A stretch of 38,260 nucleotides of DNA from Chthoniobacter flavus (GCA_945860745.1 CAMASH010000030.1:1-38260); one strand, 5' to 3'. Shown: positions 1 through 7,476, counted from the first letter of the stretch. Translations and numbers: made by a program. The notes: generated by a model from the sequence alone, not told the origin.

Positions 1-147
1 AGGCGCGACGAAGGAGCAGAGCCCAAGCACTCTGTGACTGAGACTCGACGAAGGAGAGAGCCAGGGTGCACGGGGAATAACCAACGCCGCCAGAGGCCAA
101 AAGAACAAGCGAGGTTGCTCCCTTTATTTCCAGCGACTAAGGGAGGG
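1..147. repeat. Dispersed repeat, copy 1 (uninterrupted)
   Basis: This stretch matches 27700-27957 almost base for base, apart from a 100 bp insertion (plus 5 bp duplication) present only in the second copy, a 4 bp TTTA difference near the end and a few substitutions. It starts at or before the first base, so its true left edge is not visible. It ends at the shared GACTAAGGGAGGG, after which the two copies diverge. No coding capacity was seen. It may be the end of a larger mobile element or a dispersed non-coding repeat. Confidence 0.8.
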
Positions 148-273
148 TCCTGCCCGGATTAGAGCGGGTTCCGGCGAAGGTTTTTGAGTAGGAGTAAGTA
201 GAGATTATCGAGACGCTGATTCCAGCGCCATTCGGATTCCCTGTCGGCGACGGAACAAAACCGGGCAGATTGG

Positions 274-690
274 TTAGAGGGGGAAATGCCCGGGAATTGG
301 GGGCCAAATGTCCTTTGGCAGATGCTCGAGGACCCGGAAACGGCGGCTGGGATGCTGCTCGAGGGTGACGGTTTTGCGCAAAGTGGGGGCGATTTAGTAG
401 TTGCGGCCGTCGCAGTCGGTGGCGTGGTCGAGATTGATGCGCAGGGAGAGTCGCGCGGCGTTCGATCTTCCCCCGGGCCGGCGGGGCGGGAGCCACGGGA
501 TGGGCCACGCCGAGTCCGCGCAGGGCGCGCTGGAACTCGCTTTGAGTATCACTGTGATCGTGGCTGGAGCTGGGCCCCAAGAGGCTCAGACCGTCGGTGG
601 CAACAATCGCGGGCAGGCCCTGGGTCTCGAAGGCTTGCCGGAAATGCGCGAAGTGGTCCCACCTCGTGTCGGATTCAAGCGGGGCGGCGG
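274..690 (-). pseudogene. Decayed transposase (integrase-core/rve type)
   Basis: Read leftward, the frame from about 690 to 470 encodes a segment resembling the catalytic core of an rve-type transposase: RQAFETQGLPAIVATDGLSL, a Ser/His/Asp-rich stretch, EFQRALRGLGVAHPVAP and then GKIER, which could carry the second Asp (TDG) and the Glu of the DDE triad. After KIER the frame becomes meaningless. A different phase then resumes with LRINLDHATDCDGRNY, an in-frame stop, and a short tail (RKTVTL, WPPIPG) ending at the stop at 274-276. The N-terminal DNA-binding part and the region between the core and the C-terminal barrel are missing. It is therefore a transposase relic. Family placement rests on motif memory only. 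Confidence 0.6.
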
Positions 691-747
691 CGCCAGTCCG
701 CAGCTTTTGCTCGTCTCAGAGCCAAAACATCGCATGCTTCCGCCGCG

Positions 748-1278
748 ATGACAAAGACCGGAGCTTCCGCCACCCGCCTGTGCGCAGCCTGCGGAATGTG
801 CTGCAACGGCGTGATGTTTTACAGCATGCGGCTACAACCCTCCGATCAGGCCCGGAGTCTCACAGCGCTCGGGTTGAAACTCAAACGCAAGAACCGGGAG
901 TGGCATTTTCTCCAACCCTGTCCGGCCCATCAGGATTCCCGTTGCACGATCTACGCGCAACGTCCGGAACGCTGCCGGGTCTTTTCCTGCCGGCAGTTGC
1001 AAGCGGTGGAAGCCGGGCAAATCAGCGAGGCGGCGGCGTTGGAAAAAATCGACGAAGCGCAGCGAGCCGTCGCGCGGGTGCGGGAGTTATTTCATCAGGC
1101 GGGCGACACGCGGGAAACCAAGGCTTTCGCCACACGGGGCGAAGCCGTTTTCACCCCGCCGCTTGATCCCTCGCCGGAAGCCACAGCCACCCGCGGGAAA
1201 CTCGCCCTGGCCCTGCGGGAGCTGGACGAGTTGCTGACGCGGAACTTCCGGGTGGAGACAGAAAATGCCCGTCATTGA
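748..1278 (+). CDS. YkgJ-like zinc/iron cysteine-cluster protein
   Basis: A 176-residue protein with the cysteine pattern of the YkgJ (CxxCxxCC) family: C12, C15, C18 and C19 at the start, then C58, C66, C76 and C81 within CPAHQDSRCTIYAQRPERC-like spacing. These residues are expected to bind a metal ion. The biochemical role of the family is not well defined. The ATG at 748 is preferred because the family motif begins about ten residues later; the open frame continues upstream through the antisense of the transposase relic and has no family resemblance there. Its 3' end overlaps the next gene by 14 nt, so the two are probably co-translated. The C-terminal third is Ala/Glu/Arg-rich and probably helical. 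Confidence 0.85.
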   Translation: MTKTGASATRLCAACGMCCNGVMFYSMRLQPSDQARSLTALGLKLKRKNREWHFLQPCPAHQDSRCTIYAQRPERCRVFSCRQLQAVEAGQISEAAALEKIDEAQRAVARVRELFHQAGDTRETKAFATRGEAVFTPPLDPSPEATATRGKLALALRELDELLTRNFRVETENARH

Positions 1279-2233
1279 ATCCACCTACCATCCCCCCTTG
1301 GGGTTCTGGAACGGTCATCTTCAGACGATCTATCCCGCGCTCTATCGCCGCGTGCCATGGATCACCAGACAGCGTGAACGCCTCACCACCCACGACGGCG
1401 ACTTTTTGGACCTGGACTGGGATACCACCCCGGCCGCCGGACGTCTCGCCATCCTCTCCCACGGCCTCGAGGGCGATTCACGCAATCACTACATCCAGGG
1501 CATGGCTGCCGCACTGCAGCGCGCGGACTGGGACACGCTGGCCTGGAATTTCCGCGGGTGCAGCGGCGAGCAAAACCGCCTGCTTCCCTCCTACCACAGC
1601 GGAGCGACCGGGGATCTGCAGGCCGTGGTGGACCAGGCCCTGGCCACCGGACGCTACCAGCATGTCGCCCTGGTGGGATTCAGCCTCGGAGGAAACCTGA
1701 CACTGAAATACCTCGGCGACCTTGGGCCCGGGGTGGATCCGCGCCTCGAACGGGCCGTCGCGTTTTCCGTCCCCTGTGACCTGGCCTCCAGTTCCCGCCA
1801 GCTTGAGGGCATCATGAACCGGATCTATATGCGACGGTTCCTGACCAGGCTGCGGGAAAAAATCCGCCAGAAGATGATCCTCTTTCCCGGACAGATTCAC
1901 GACGCCGGTTTGGACGCCATGCGCACGTTCCGCGCGTTCGACGGAGCCTACACCGCGCCGCTGCACGGATTCGCCAGCGCGGAGGATTACTGGCGGCAGG
2001 CCAGTTGCAAGCCGGTGCTCCGGCGCATCGCCATTCCCACCCTGCTGGTCAATGCGCGCAACGACCCGTTCCTCGGCCCGCGGTGTTTTCCCGAGAAAGC
2101 CGCGCGGGAAAACCCGCACCTCCACTTCGAAGCCCCACGCAGCGGTGGACATGTCGGTTTCATGACCTTCAACCCGCAAAATGAATATTGGTCGGAAACG
2201 CGGGCGGTCGGATTTCTGAGCGAGGAAATTTGA
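1265..2233 (+). CDS. YheT-like alpha/beta-fold hydrolase
   Basis: A 322-residue alpha/beta hydrolase of the YheT/ABHD1-3 type (predicted carboxylesterase or lipase). The opening FWNGHLQTIYPAL is typical of the family, and SHGLEGDSRNHYI forms the oxyanion-side loop. The nucleophile elbow GFSLGGN places Ser140. Asp267 (NARNDPFL) and His296 (GGHVGF) complete the triad. Length and motif order match intact family members. No signal peptide is seen, so it should be cytoplasmic. It starts inside the end of the cysteine-cluster gene, which supports the ATG at 1265 and translational coupling. The physiological substrate is unknown. Confidence 0.9.
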   Translation: MPVIESTYHPPLGFWNGHLQTIYPALYRRVPWITRQRERLTTHDGDFLDLDWDTTPAAGRLAILSHGLEGDSRNHYIQGMAAALQRADWDTLAWNFRGCSGEQNRLLPSYHSGATGDLQAVVDQALATGRYQHVALVGFSLGGNLTLKYLGDLGPGVDPRLERAVAFSVPCDLASSSRQLEGIMNRIYMRRFLTRLREKIRQKMILFPGQIHDAGLDAMRTFRAFDGAYTAPLHGFASAEDYWRQASCKPVLRRIAIPTLLVNARNDPFLGPRCFPEKAARENPHLHFEAPRSGGHVGFMTFNPQNEYWSETRAVGFLSEEI

Positions 2234-2268
2234 TCACGACCGGTACGGGCGGGGCGGTCCATTTTGTC

Positions 2269-2824
2269 ATGAGGAATGTGACCGTGTATCAATTCGAACA
2301 CCGTCCGTATGGCCTCCCCATCACCCGCGCGCTCGAGGCCCTGGGCGTTGCCTTTGCCACCCAAAACGTCTCGAACGCCGACCGCAGTGAGATCATCCGG
2401 CTGACCGCTGGGAAGTGCTATCAAATGCCGGTGCTGGGGCATGACGGGGCGATTATTTTTGAATCATCACCCACTTCGACCGACGTCGCGCGCGATGTGA
2501 ACGCGGTGTTTTCCAACGGACGGCTCTTTCCCGCCGGGCCTGAGGGACGGCAGCGCATCGTCATCGCTCAGATCGAGAATGAGGTGGAAGGCGTGGGCGG
2601 CGCAACGCGCGGAGCTATCCGAAGCCGCGGGAACACTGCTCGAGCCCTATGACCTGGCGCTTCAGCACCGTCCCTTTCTCTTTGGAGCGACACCTTTGTA
2701 TGCGGACTTCGCGCTTTTCGGTATCCTGGGAAACCTGACTTACCGCGACCACAACCCTCTCCCAAAGGAGCTGGATACCCTCGGCCAATGGTTCGCGCGA
2801 ATGAAGGCCTTTCTGCTCAACTGA
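2269..2824 (+). pseudogene. Broken glutathione S-transferase-like gene
   Basis: The first frame (ATG at 2269) gives an N-terminal thioredoxin-fold domain of GST type: VTVYQFEHRPYGLPITRALE, a cis-Pro loop QMPVLGHDG, and FESS before a helical part. Near 2575-2600 the reading must change frame to continue with AAQRAELSEAAGTLLEPYDL and the C-terminal helical domain (PFLFGATPLYADFALFGILG), ending at 2822-2824. The joined product would be about 180 residues, shorter than the usual 220-240, so there is both a frameshift and probably an in-gene deletion at the junction. The equivalent of the catalytic Ser/Cys position is not clear. It is most likely non-functional. Confidence 0.75.
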
Positions 2825-3161
2825 TCTTGGACGGCCCGTGCAAGCGTGGACGGATTTGCTTCGTCAAAACCCGCTTTCACATGGCCTCACGAGGAGTTGT
2901 GGTTGTTCAGATAAGGTCCCTCACGCGGTCAAGAAAAGACACCGTCGCAGTCAGAAAGTTCCTTGCCCTCGAATCAAAGGCCGATCTCGGCGTAATGGTC
3001 ACCTCTGATTAGCTCAGCGCAACAAGGCTTCGTTTCGTTTTCTCGGGTAGGGAGTGCGACCTCGACGCCTTTACCGGGTTCGCGGAGCGAGACACCGCTT
3101 TGGTGAATGAGAGCGGCTTCGCTTTTTGGAAAGGAGCGGTGAACCGTTGTCGTCCTCACCG
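2825..3161. other. Gene-free stretch with a fragment of the hairpin repeat
   Basis: No convincing gene was found on either strand. At 2855-2871 there are 17 bases that are the exact reverse complement of one arm of the hairpin repeat found at 4930 and 5841, so this looks like a truncated, inverted copy marking the left limit of the accessory patch. The rest is not recognised. Confidence 0.5.
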
Positions 3162-3296
3162 CTAGAGCGATCCAATTGCGCGCGGGCTTTCCGACCGCCC
3201 CGCATTGAAATCCACAGCGGCGAGAACCTCGAATCCCGCGCCCTGCAGGCCGAGGGGGAATCCCCCGCAGCCGGAAAAGAGATCAATGCATTTCAG
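3162..3296 (-). pseudogene. Remnant of a DNA (cytosine-5-)-methyltransferase
   Basis: The leftward frame encodes CIDLFSGCGGFPLGL followed by GFEVLAAVDFN, which is the AdoMet-binding motif I and the start of motif II found at the N-terminus of C5 cytosine methyltransferases. About 15 residues later the frame ends at a stop (3162-3164), and no PCQ catalytic loop (motif IV) or later motif was found on either side. Only the first ~45 residues survive. It is probably the relic of a restriction-modification or orphan methylase gene. Confidence 0.75.
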
Positions 3297-3450
3297 GGGA
3301 TTCCTTAGGGCAATTGAAACGGATTGGTTGGGGGCAGTTGGACATAGACAGTCCCACCCCAAAAAGAAATCCTCATTTTTTGCGCTTTTTACGTTCTTTG
3401 AAACCCTGGCCGTCGCGGCGCTCCGTTGCAGCGCGGCCTAAAGAAATTGA
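3297..3450. other. Gene-free spacer
   Basis: No gene, tRNA-like fold or clear repeat was recognised between the methyltransferase remnant and the first full hairpin repeat. Confidence 0.4.
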
Positions 3451-3575
3451 GGTGGTTTTGACGGCGCAAAACCCACCGGGGTTGTCCGTTTCCTTTCCTG
3501 TGATCCGCGGTCAATTGTTCGCGCTTCTGTTTTTACGGAAAAAGTGGGCTCTGACGACGCAGAGCCCTCCAAGGC
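3451..3575. repeat. Two-hairpin repeat, copy A (diverged)
   Basis: It contains two palindromes about 75 bases apart: one with GGTTTTG and CAAAACC arms (3451-3476) and one with GGGCTCTG and CAGAGCCC arms (3546-3567), each with an ACGRCG-type loop, followed by CCTCCAAGG. The layout and loop sequences match copies B and C, while the connecting sequence has diverged. It behaves like a REP/BIME-type element. It also lies just past the 3' end of the leftward gene pair, where either hairpin could act in transcript termination or stabilisation. Confidence 0.7.
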
Positions 3576-3589
3576 GCAAGGGCGAGGAA

Positions 3590-3859
3590 CTAGGCGGCGA
3601 CGACTTCAACGCGCGGGGAAAACCCGATGCGATGGAGAAGCTCCTCGCAATCCTCCCAGGCGAGGCCAAAGGCCCGCACGTCGGCGACGCCGAGACGGGC
3701 CACCACGGAGGAAAGCGTTTTTGCGTCGCGTTCCGGAAACTCTGCGTCCATCACGGCACTCTCGGCCCAGTCCACCAACTGCACCAAGCTGATCTCATGA
3801 TGGAGATAGGCGGCGATTTTGTCCGCCACGGCCTGTTTGGTGATCATCATGGTCGGCAT
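3590..3859 (-). CDS. Unrecognised small protein of a two-gene unit
   Basis: An 89-residue protein starting MPTMMITKQAVADKIAAYLH, with the feature-bearing segments ISLVQLVDWAESAVMDAEF and FGLAWEDCEELLHRIGF. It is predicted to be all-helical and acidic, with no signal peptide. The ATG at 3857-3859 is chosen because it lies one base beyond the stop codon of the upstream gene (3861-3863); an in-frame start at 3910 would overlap that gene. The pair is therefore tightly coupled. The size, coupling and location between toxin-antitoxin-like modules suggest a toxin-antitoxin-type role (this could be the partner or antidote), but no known domain is recognised, so this is inference only. Confidence 0.7.
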   Translation of the reverse strand: MPTMMITKQAVADKIAAYLHHEISLVQLVDWAESAVMDAEFPERDAKTLSSVVARLGVADVRAFGLAWEDCEELLHRIGFSPRVEVVAA

Positions 3860-3860
3860 G

Positions 3861-4160
3861 CTACAATTTCTGGTGGCCTTTATCCACCGGGAATTTTTCA
3901 TGAACTTCAACCAGTTCGCCCTTTTCGTCGTAGATTTCCTGCCAGAATTTTAGCGTCGCCTCGCTTGAGTCCACTTCTTTGAAATAACGGGCCAGCCAGC
4001 CCGGGCGTCCTGTCACGTCCAGCCGGTAACGCCGGCCACCGGCAGATAAATCCTCCCAGCTTGCAAATTTCCTTTCATTTTGTTGGCGGGTGCTCACTTT
4101 GCGGCGCGGAAGGGGAAAGCCGGGATTCTTCTCAGGAAGTGAGGGGATTTGCGAGCCCAT
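3861..4160 (-). CDS. Unrecognised small protein upstream in the two-gene unit
   Basis: About 100 residues. The conserved-looking part begins near KFASWEDLSAGGRRYRLDV and runs through GRPGWLARYFKEVD and FWQEIYDEKGELVEVHEKFP to DKGHQKL. It is rich in aromatic and charged residues in a beta-strand-like pattern, with no membrane segment or signal. The ATG at 4158-4160 is a compromise; the frame is open to 4205, and a GTG at 4095-4097 just before the conserved part is also possible. No clear ribosome-binding site decides between them. It lies immediately upstream of the 89-residue gene. I recall this pair occurring together as hypothetical proteins but cannot name a family. Function is unknown. 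Confidence 0.65.
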   Translation of the reverse strand: MGSQIPSLPEKNPGFPLPRRKVSTRQQNERKFASWEDLSAGGRRYRLDVTGRPGWLARYFKEVDSSEATLKFWQEIYDEKGELVEVHEKFPVDKGHQKL

Positions 4161-4331
4161 AAAACGGGACTGCAACGGAATGGAAGCGGCGGAAGTCGCG
4201 GACACAGTCTGCCGTAGGCCGCCTGAAAAGACTGAACGCCGGGGGCGGCGAGAGGGGCATCCGCAGCACCGGCCAGGCTTTCAAAAGGCGTGACCCGCCA
4301 GCGCAGCCGACGAAGAATGCATCACCCTAAC

Positions 4332-4832
4332 ATGCTCATCCGCGCCTCGGCCAAATTTGCAAAAACGTTCCGCTGCGTTAGGTCCGACCGGCGGCCCCCC
4401 GCGCCGGGGCCGTTTCTGGCCTGGTATGCGGATGTTTTCACGGCGCGCAGGTTCGGGAGGTTCGCCATTTTTTCCGATGAGCACACGCTCTTCACTTATC
4501 TGGTGCCCATGGGCAACCGTCGAACGCTGGCCGCGGTGATAGAGGGATTTCACAGAACGATGGGGCAGTTTTTCGCCCATGCCCGCATCCATGACCAGGC
4601 GGCGGTCACGGAGGTGGAGTTTGTGCTGCGGGATGACCGGCGGGTCATCGGCTGTCAGAACGATTTCATCTACCATGCGCGCCATTGCCTGGAGGAAAAT
4701 CATCCCCCGCTAGACGATGAAATTTTCCTGCAAGCGCATGATGCAATCAACGGCATGCCGATGGCGCATCTGGGATTCCGGATGCCGCGCGAGGCCATGC
4801 AGGAGGAAGTCGCGAAATTGCGCCGGGGGTGA
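4332..4832 (+). CDS. DUF6933-like protein
   Basis: About 166 residues starting MLIRASAKFAKTF. The opening R-(A/C)-(S/T)-x-K-x-x-K pattern, a stretch with FLAWYADVFT (aromatic-WHA-like), FAIFSDEHTLFTYLVP, and then EVEFVLRDDRRVIGCQNDF match my memory of the DUF6933 family, whose function is unknown. In-frame ATGs at 4290 and 4317 are alternatives; the start at 4332 is chosen because the family motif begins directly there. The coding strand is opposite to the neighbouring small genes, so it is not in their operon. It sits between hairpin-repeat copies A and B, and so is part of the accessory patch. Confidence 0.65.
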   Translation: MLIRASAKFAKTFRCVRSDRRPPAPGPFLAWYADVFTARRFGRFAIFSDEHTLFTYLVPMGNRRTLAAVIEGFHRTMGQFFAHARIHDQAAVTEVEFVLRDDRRVIGCQNDFIYHARHCLEENHPPLDDEIFLQAHDAINGMPMAHLGFRMPREAMQEEVAKLRRG

Positions 4833-4920
4833 TGGCGGCATGCTGATACCCGCCCGGGAACCTAGGCCCCGCCGGTAAGGGCGGCGGGATTTCCGTTTGC
4901 GGGCATGGGCGTTTTCGAAA

Positions 4921-5036
4921 GGATTCGACGGTTTTGACGAAGCAAAACCCTCCAAGGTTGTCTTGCTTGACCCTTTCCATCCTTCCCATCCGTTGCGTGA
5001 GGCATTTTGAAATCCGGCTCTGACGGTGCAGAGCGC
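4921..5036. repeat. Two-hairpin repeat, copy B
   Basis: A direct repeat of 5832-5946 with roughly 93% identity by eye. The first palindrome has GGTTTTG and CAAAACC arms around ACGAAG (4930-4949). The second has GGCTCTG and CAGAGC arms around ACGGTG (5016-5034). Both hairpins share the GACG loop start. The connecting ~66 bases, containing CATCCGTTGCGTGAGGCATT, are shared with copy C. It lies just beyond the 3' end of the HepT gene. Confidence 0.85.
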
Positions 5037-5062
5037 GCCTCTTTTACGGCGGCGCGGCGCGT

Positions 5063-5399
5063 TTACTCGAAAAATTGCTCAAGCGCATGGATGAGATGAG
5101 GCAAGTCCCCCGACGCGGTTTTCCAGACTTGCTCGAGGTCCACCTCGCCATAATCGTGAGCAATGATGTTGCGCATCCCCCGCATGCTGCGGAAGGGCAG
5201 ACCGGGAAAGAGATCCTGGGTTTGCTGCGAAACCCTGCTGGGCGGCTTCGCCGATAACTTCAAAGCGGCGCAAGACGGCATCCTGCTTCTCGGGGTTGGC
5301 CTGAAAAGCCGCCTCGTCTCCGCCTTTCAGATAGGCCCGGATGCTGAGGGCGGATTCCAAGATATCCCGCAAAAGCCCGGCCTGCCGGTCATCGGGCAT
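5063..5399 (-). pseudogene. HepT-like HEPN toxin, frameshifted
   Basis: The frame opened by the ATG at 5399 encodes LLRDILESALSIRAYLKG and RRFEVIGEAA, the N-terminal helices of the HepT/DUF86 HEPN family. Between about 5235 and 5245 the frame must shift by one base to reach the C-terminal half, TQDLFPGLPFRSMRGMRN, IIAHDYGEVD (with the RNIIAHDY RNase motif, Rx4HxY) and LPHLIHALEQFF, ending at 5063. All family signatures are present across two frames, so a single-base change disrupted an otherwise complete toxin. A sequencing or assembly error cannot be excluded, but the site is not a long homopolymer. The start overlaps the end of the MntA gene by 11 nt. Confidence 0.85.
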
Positions 5400-5688
5400 A
5401 AATTGTCACCGGATTGGCAAGAATGGCCCTGCGGCGAATCGCATTGCGACTCTTCTCGACCGCCCTGCGGCTGAGAAGATCAACCCGGCGGCCAATGCGT
5501 CCCTCCAATTCCTCTTTGAGCGCCCCCATCTCGAACAGCCCAGCCTTGATTTCCGGAAGAAACTCCACCAGCAGGTCCACATCGCTGCCAGAAGCAGCCC
5601 GGCCTGCAGCCAGCGAGCCAAAGACTTGCAAGCGCGCCACGCCGTGGGCTTGACAGACGGGGCGCACCGTGGACTCCAACCCCTGCAT
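5389..5688 (-). CDS. MntA-like nucleotidyltransferase antitoxin
   Basis: A minimal nucleotidyltransferase (Pol-beta superfamily) with the motif GSLAAGRAASGSDVDLLVEF, matching GSx10DxD with two metal-binding Asp residues. In the MntA-HepT system this type of enzyme adds AMP to the HEPN toxin and neutralises it. The ATG at 5688 gives about 99 residues, typical for MntA; the frame is open to a TTG at 5757, with no deciding ribosome-binding site. A third acidic residue of the active site is not assigned. It overlaps the toxin gene by 11 nt, the usual operon order. With the toxin frameshifted, the antitoxin looks like an orphan survivor. Confidence 0.85.
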   Translation of the reverse strand: MQGLESTVRPVCQAHGVARLQVFGSLAAGRAASGSDVDLLVEFLPEIKAGLFEMGALKEELEGRIGRRVDLLSRRAVEKSRNAIRRRAILANPVTIYAR

Positions 5689-5831
5689 GACCGGAAGGGA
5701 TGTCTGGATGCTCTCGTTCACGCCGAGAATCGTAGCGCTGGAATCCTCAGGTTTCAAGGCAAAGACTGCTCACAACGGGCACCCGCCCCACGCCTGCAAG
5801 ATGATGCGATGAAGCCAACGAGACGAAGCTT

Positions 5832-5950
5832 CGGTTCGACGGTTTTGACGAAGCAAAACCCTCCAAGGTTTTCTCGCTTGACCCTTTCCCTCCTTCCCAT
5901 CCGTTGCGTGAGGCATTCTGCAATCCGGCTCTGACGGCGCAGAGCCCTCC
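5832..5950. repeat. Two-hairpin repeat, copy C
   Basis: Same orientation and architecture as copy B: a GGTTTTG/CAAAACC palindrome at 5841-5860 and a GGCTCTG/CAGAGCC palindrome at 5927-5946, joined by near-identical sequence and followed by CTCC. It closes the MntA/HepT module on its upstream side. Confidence 0.85.
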
Positions 5951-6017
5951 AGGAAAGTCCGTAATAAGTTTTAAAAACGGAAAAAGCTTCACGTCAACGC
6001 CAGCGCCGGTGCGTCGG

Positions 6018-7088
6018 CTAAATCGTCACGCCAAAGAATTCATCGCTTTTCACTTCCAGACAAAACGCCGCCAGCAATTCGGCGATGGCCTGGAGGTCGG
6101 ACAGCTCGATCACTTCCACGGAAGAGTGCATGTAGCGGTTGGGTAGTCCGATGGACACAGTGGGAATGCCGCCGTGTTGGAGAAAAATCGCATCCGCGTC
6201 GGTGCCGGTGAAGCGGGGATTGGCCTCGTATTGGAGCGGGATGCCGGCGCGCTCGGCGGTCTTGCGCAGGCGCTCGACCAGCACGGGATGATTGGAACTG
6301 CCGATGCTGAGCACGGGACCGCCACCAAGTTTCACGTCGCCGTGCTTCGGCTTGGAGCAAATGGGGATGTCGGTGGCGTGGGTCACATCCACCACCAGGG
6401 CGGCATTGGGCTGGGCGCGATAGCCGGCCATGGTCGCGCCGTAGAGACCGTTCTCCTCCTGGATGGTGGAGACGGCCACAATGCTGGCGGCGAGGTTTTC
6501 TTTTTTTTCCGCGAGGAGTCGCAGGGCCTCGGCCGCAGCCCAGGTGCCGATGCGGTTGTCGCAGCCGCGGGCCGCGATGCGATCGCCGGCGAGGCGGACG
6601 ACATTGGCGTCGTGCGTGACGGGATCGCCCACCCGCACGAGCTTGCCGGCCTCGGCTTTGGACTTCGCGCCGATGTCGATGAAGACTTCGTGAAACTCGG
6701 GCACTTTCTTGCGGTCATCCGGTTCCTGCAGGTGGATGGCGAGATGTCCGGTCACACCCGCCACGGGTCCGTCCGGACCATGCACGATCACGCGCTGACC
6801 GCGCAGCATGGCGCGGTCCACCCCGCCAATGCCCTTGAAATAGAGGAAGCCCTCGTCGTTGATGTAGCTCACCATCAACCCGAGTTCATCCGCGTGTCCG
6901 CTCAGGAGAATTTTCGGTCCGCCGTCGGGATTGAGCGTGGCATAGACGTTGCCGTAGGGATCGCTGCGGATCTTGTCGGCGTATCGCGCGGCATATTCCG
7001 ACCAGACGCGCTGCCCCTTGGTTTCAAATCCCGAGGGCGAGGGGGTTTCAAGCAGCTTTTTGAGAAATTCGTAGGATTCTTCGCGCAT
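6018..7088 (-). CDS. M42 family metallo-aminopeptidase
   Basis: A 356-residue co-catalytic metallopeptidase of the M42 family (FrvX/YsdC/TET-like glutamyl or deblocking aminopeptidases). Metal ligands and catalytic residues can be placed: His65 (SGHADELG), Asp177 (CDNRIG, bridging), the general base and ligand pair Glu211-Glu212 (IQEENGLYGA), Asp234 (VVDVTHATD) and His321 (PNRYMHS). Family members form dodecameric tetrahedral particles in the cytoplasm that finish peptide breakdown. No signal peptide is present. GAGAAAG lies a few bases before the ATG. It is transcribed divergently from nrdB, and its length is normal. Substrate specificity cannot be read from the sequence. Confidence 0.92.
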   Translation of the reverse strand: MREESYEFLKKLLETPSPSGFETKGQRVWSEYAARYADKIRSDPYGNVYATLNPDGGPKILLSGHADELGLMVSYINDEGFLYFKGIGGVDRAMLRGQRVIVHGPDGPVAGVTGHLAIHLQEPDDRKKVPEFHEVFIDIGAKSKAEAGKLVRVGDPVTHDANVVRLAGDRIAARGCDNRIGTWAAAEALRLLAEKKENLAASIVAVSTIQEENGLYGATMAGYRAQPNAALVVDVTHATDIPICSKPKHGDVKLGGGPVLSIGSSNHPVLVERLRKTAERAGIPLQYEANPRFTGTDADAIFLQHGGIPTVSIGLPNRYMHSSVEVIELSDLQAIAELLAAFCLEVKSDEFFGVTI

Positions 7089-7299
7089 GGGACCATCTTT
7101 CTCGGAAAATCTCCTGCCTGCAAAGTCCGCTTTTCTGGCGAGGGCCGGACGTGGACATTTTACGCTCCATTTTCGGGTCGGGAACCTCAGGCGTTTCCCA
7201 TCAAAATTCGGCCTGAAAACCGTGAGGAAATGAGGCTTTTTTTTCCTAAATCCCCTATGGAAATGCCTTTAGATCAATTTCTTTAGGGGTATTAACAAA
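7089..7299. other. Divergent intergenic region (aminopeptidase / nrdB)
   Basis: An AT-rich non-coding segment that must hold the leftward promoter of the aminopeptidase gene and sequence upstream of the NrdR sites. No further element was recognised. Confidence 0.4.
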
Positions 7300-7346
7300 C
7301 CACCATATATTGTGGTTACGTTTTTTTTACCCACCATATATGGTTT
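7300..7346 (+). promoter_or_regulatory. Tandem NrdR boxes upstream of nrdB
   Basis: Two 16-bp palindromic sites, CCACCATATATTGTGG (7300-7315) and CCACCATATATGGTTT (7331-7346), closely match the NrdR box consensus acaCWATATATWGtgt. They start 31 bp apart, about three helical turns, which is the arrangement known for NrdR, the ATP/dATP-sensing repressor of RNR genes. A TTGACC (7351-7356) with a weak -10 near 7372 lies directly downstream, so bound NrdR could block RNA polymerase. No nrdR gene is in the window. Confidence 0.88.
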
Positions 7347-7476
7347 TTTATTGACCTTTTTCAGCAGATTTTACAGTTTAGCCATCACCGCTGGACGTTC
7401 TGGGCATTGAAGAGGGATGGAAAGCCCCGCGGTATCCCCGAAAAAAAAGGAAAACCCTATTCGAAAAACTGCTGCC

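Noticed and set aside
3314-3982. Open frame on the plus strand across the small gene pair
   Set aside because: It reads through a hairpin repeat and antisense to the coupled genes, and shows no family resemblance.
3451-5950. Integron attC cassette array
   Set aside because: The repeats are hairpin-based and flank small modules, but no GTTRRRY core pairs are present, the genes have mixed orientation, and there is no intact integrase. It is kept only as a repeat-delimited module finding.
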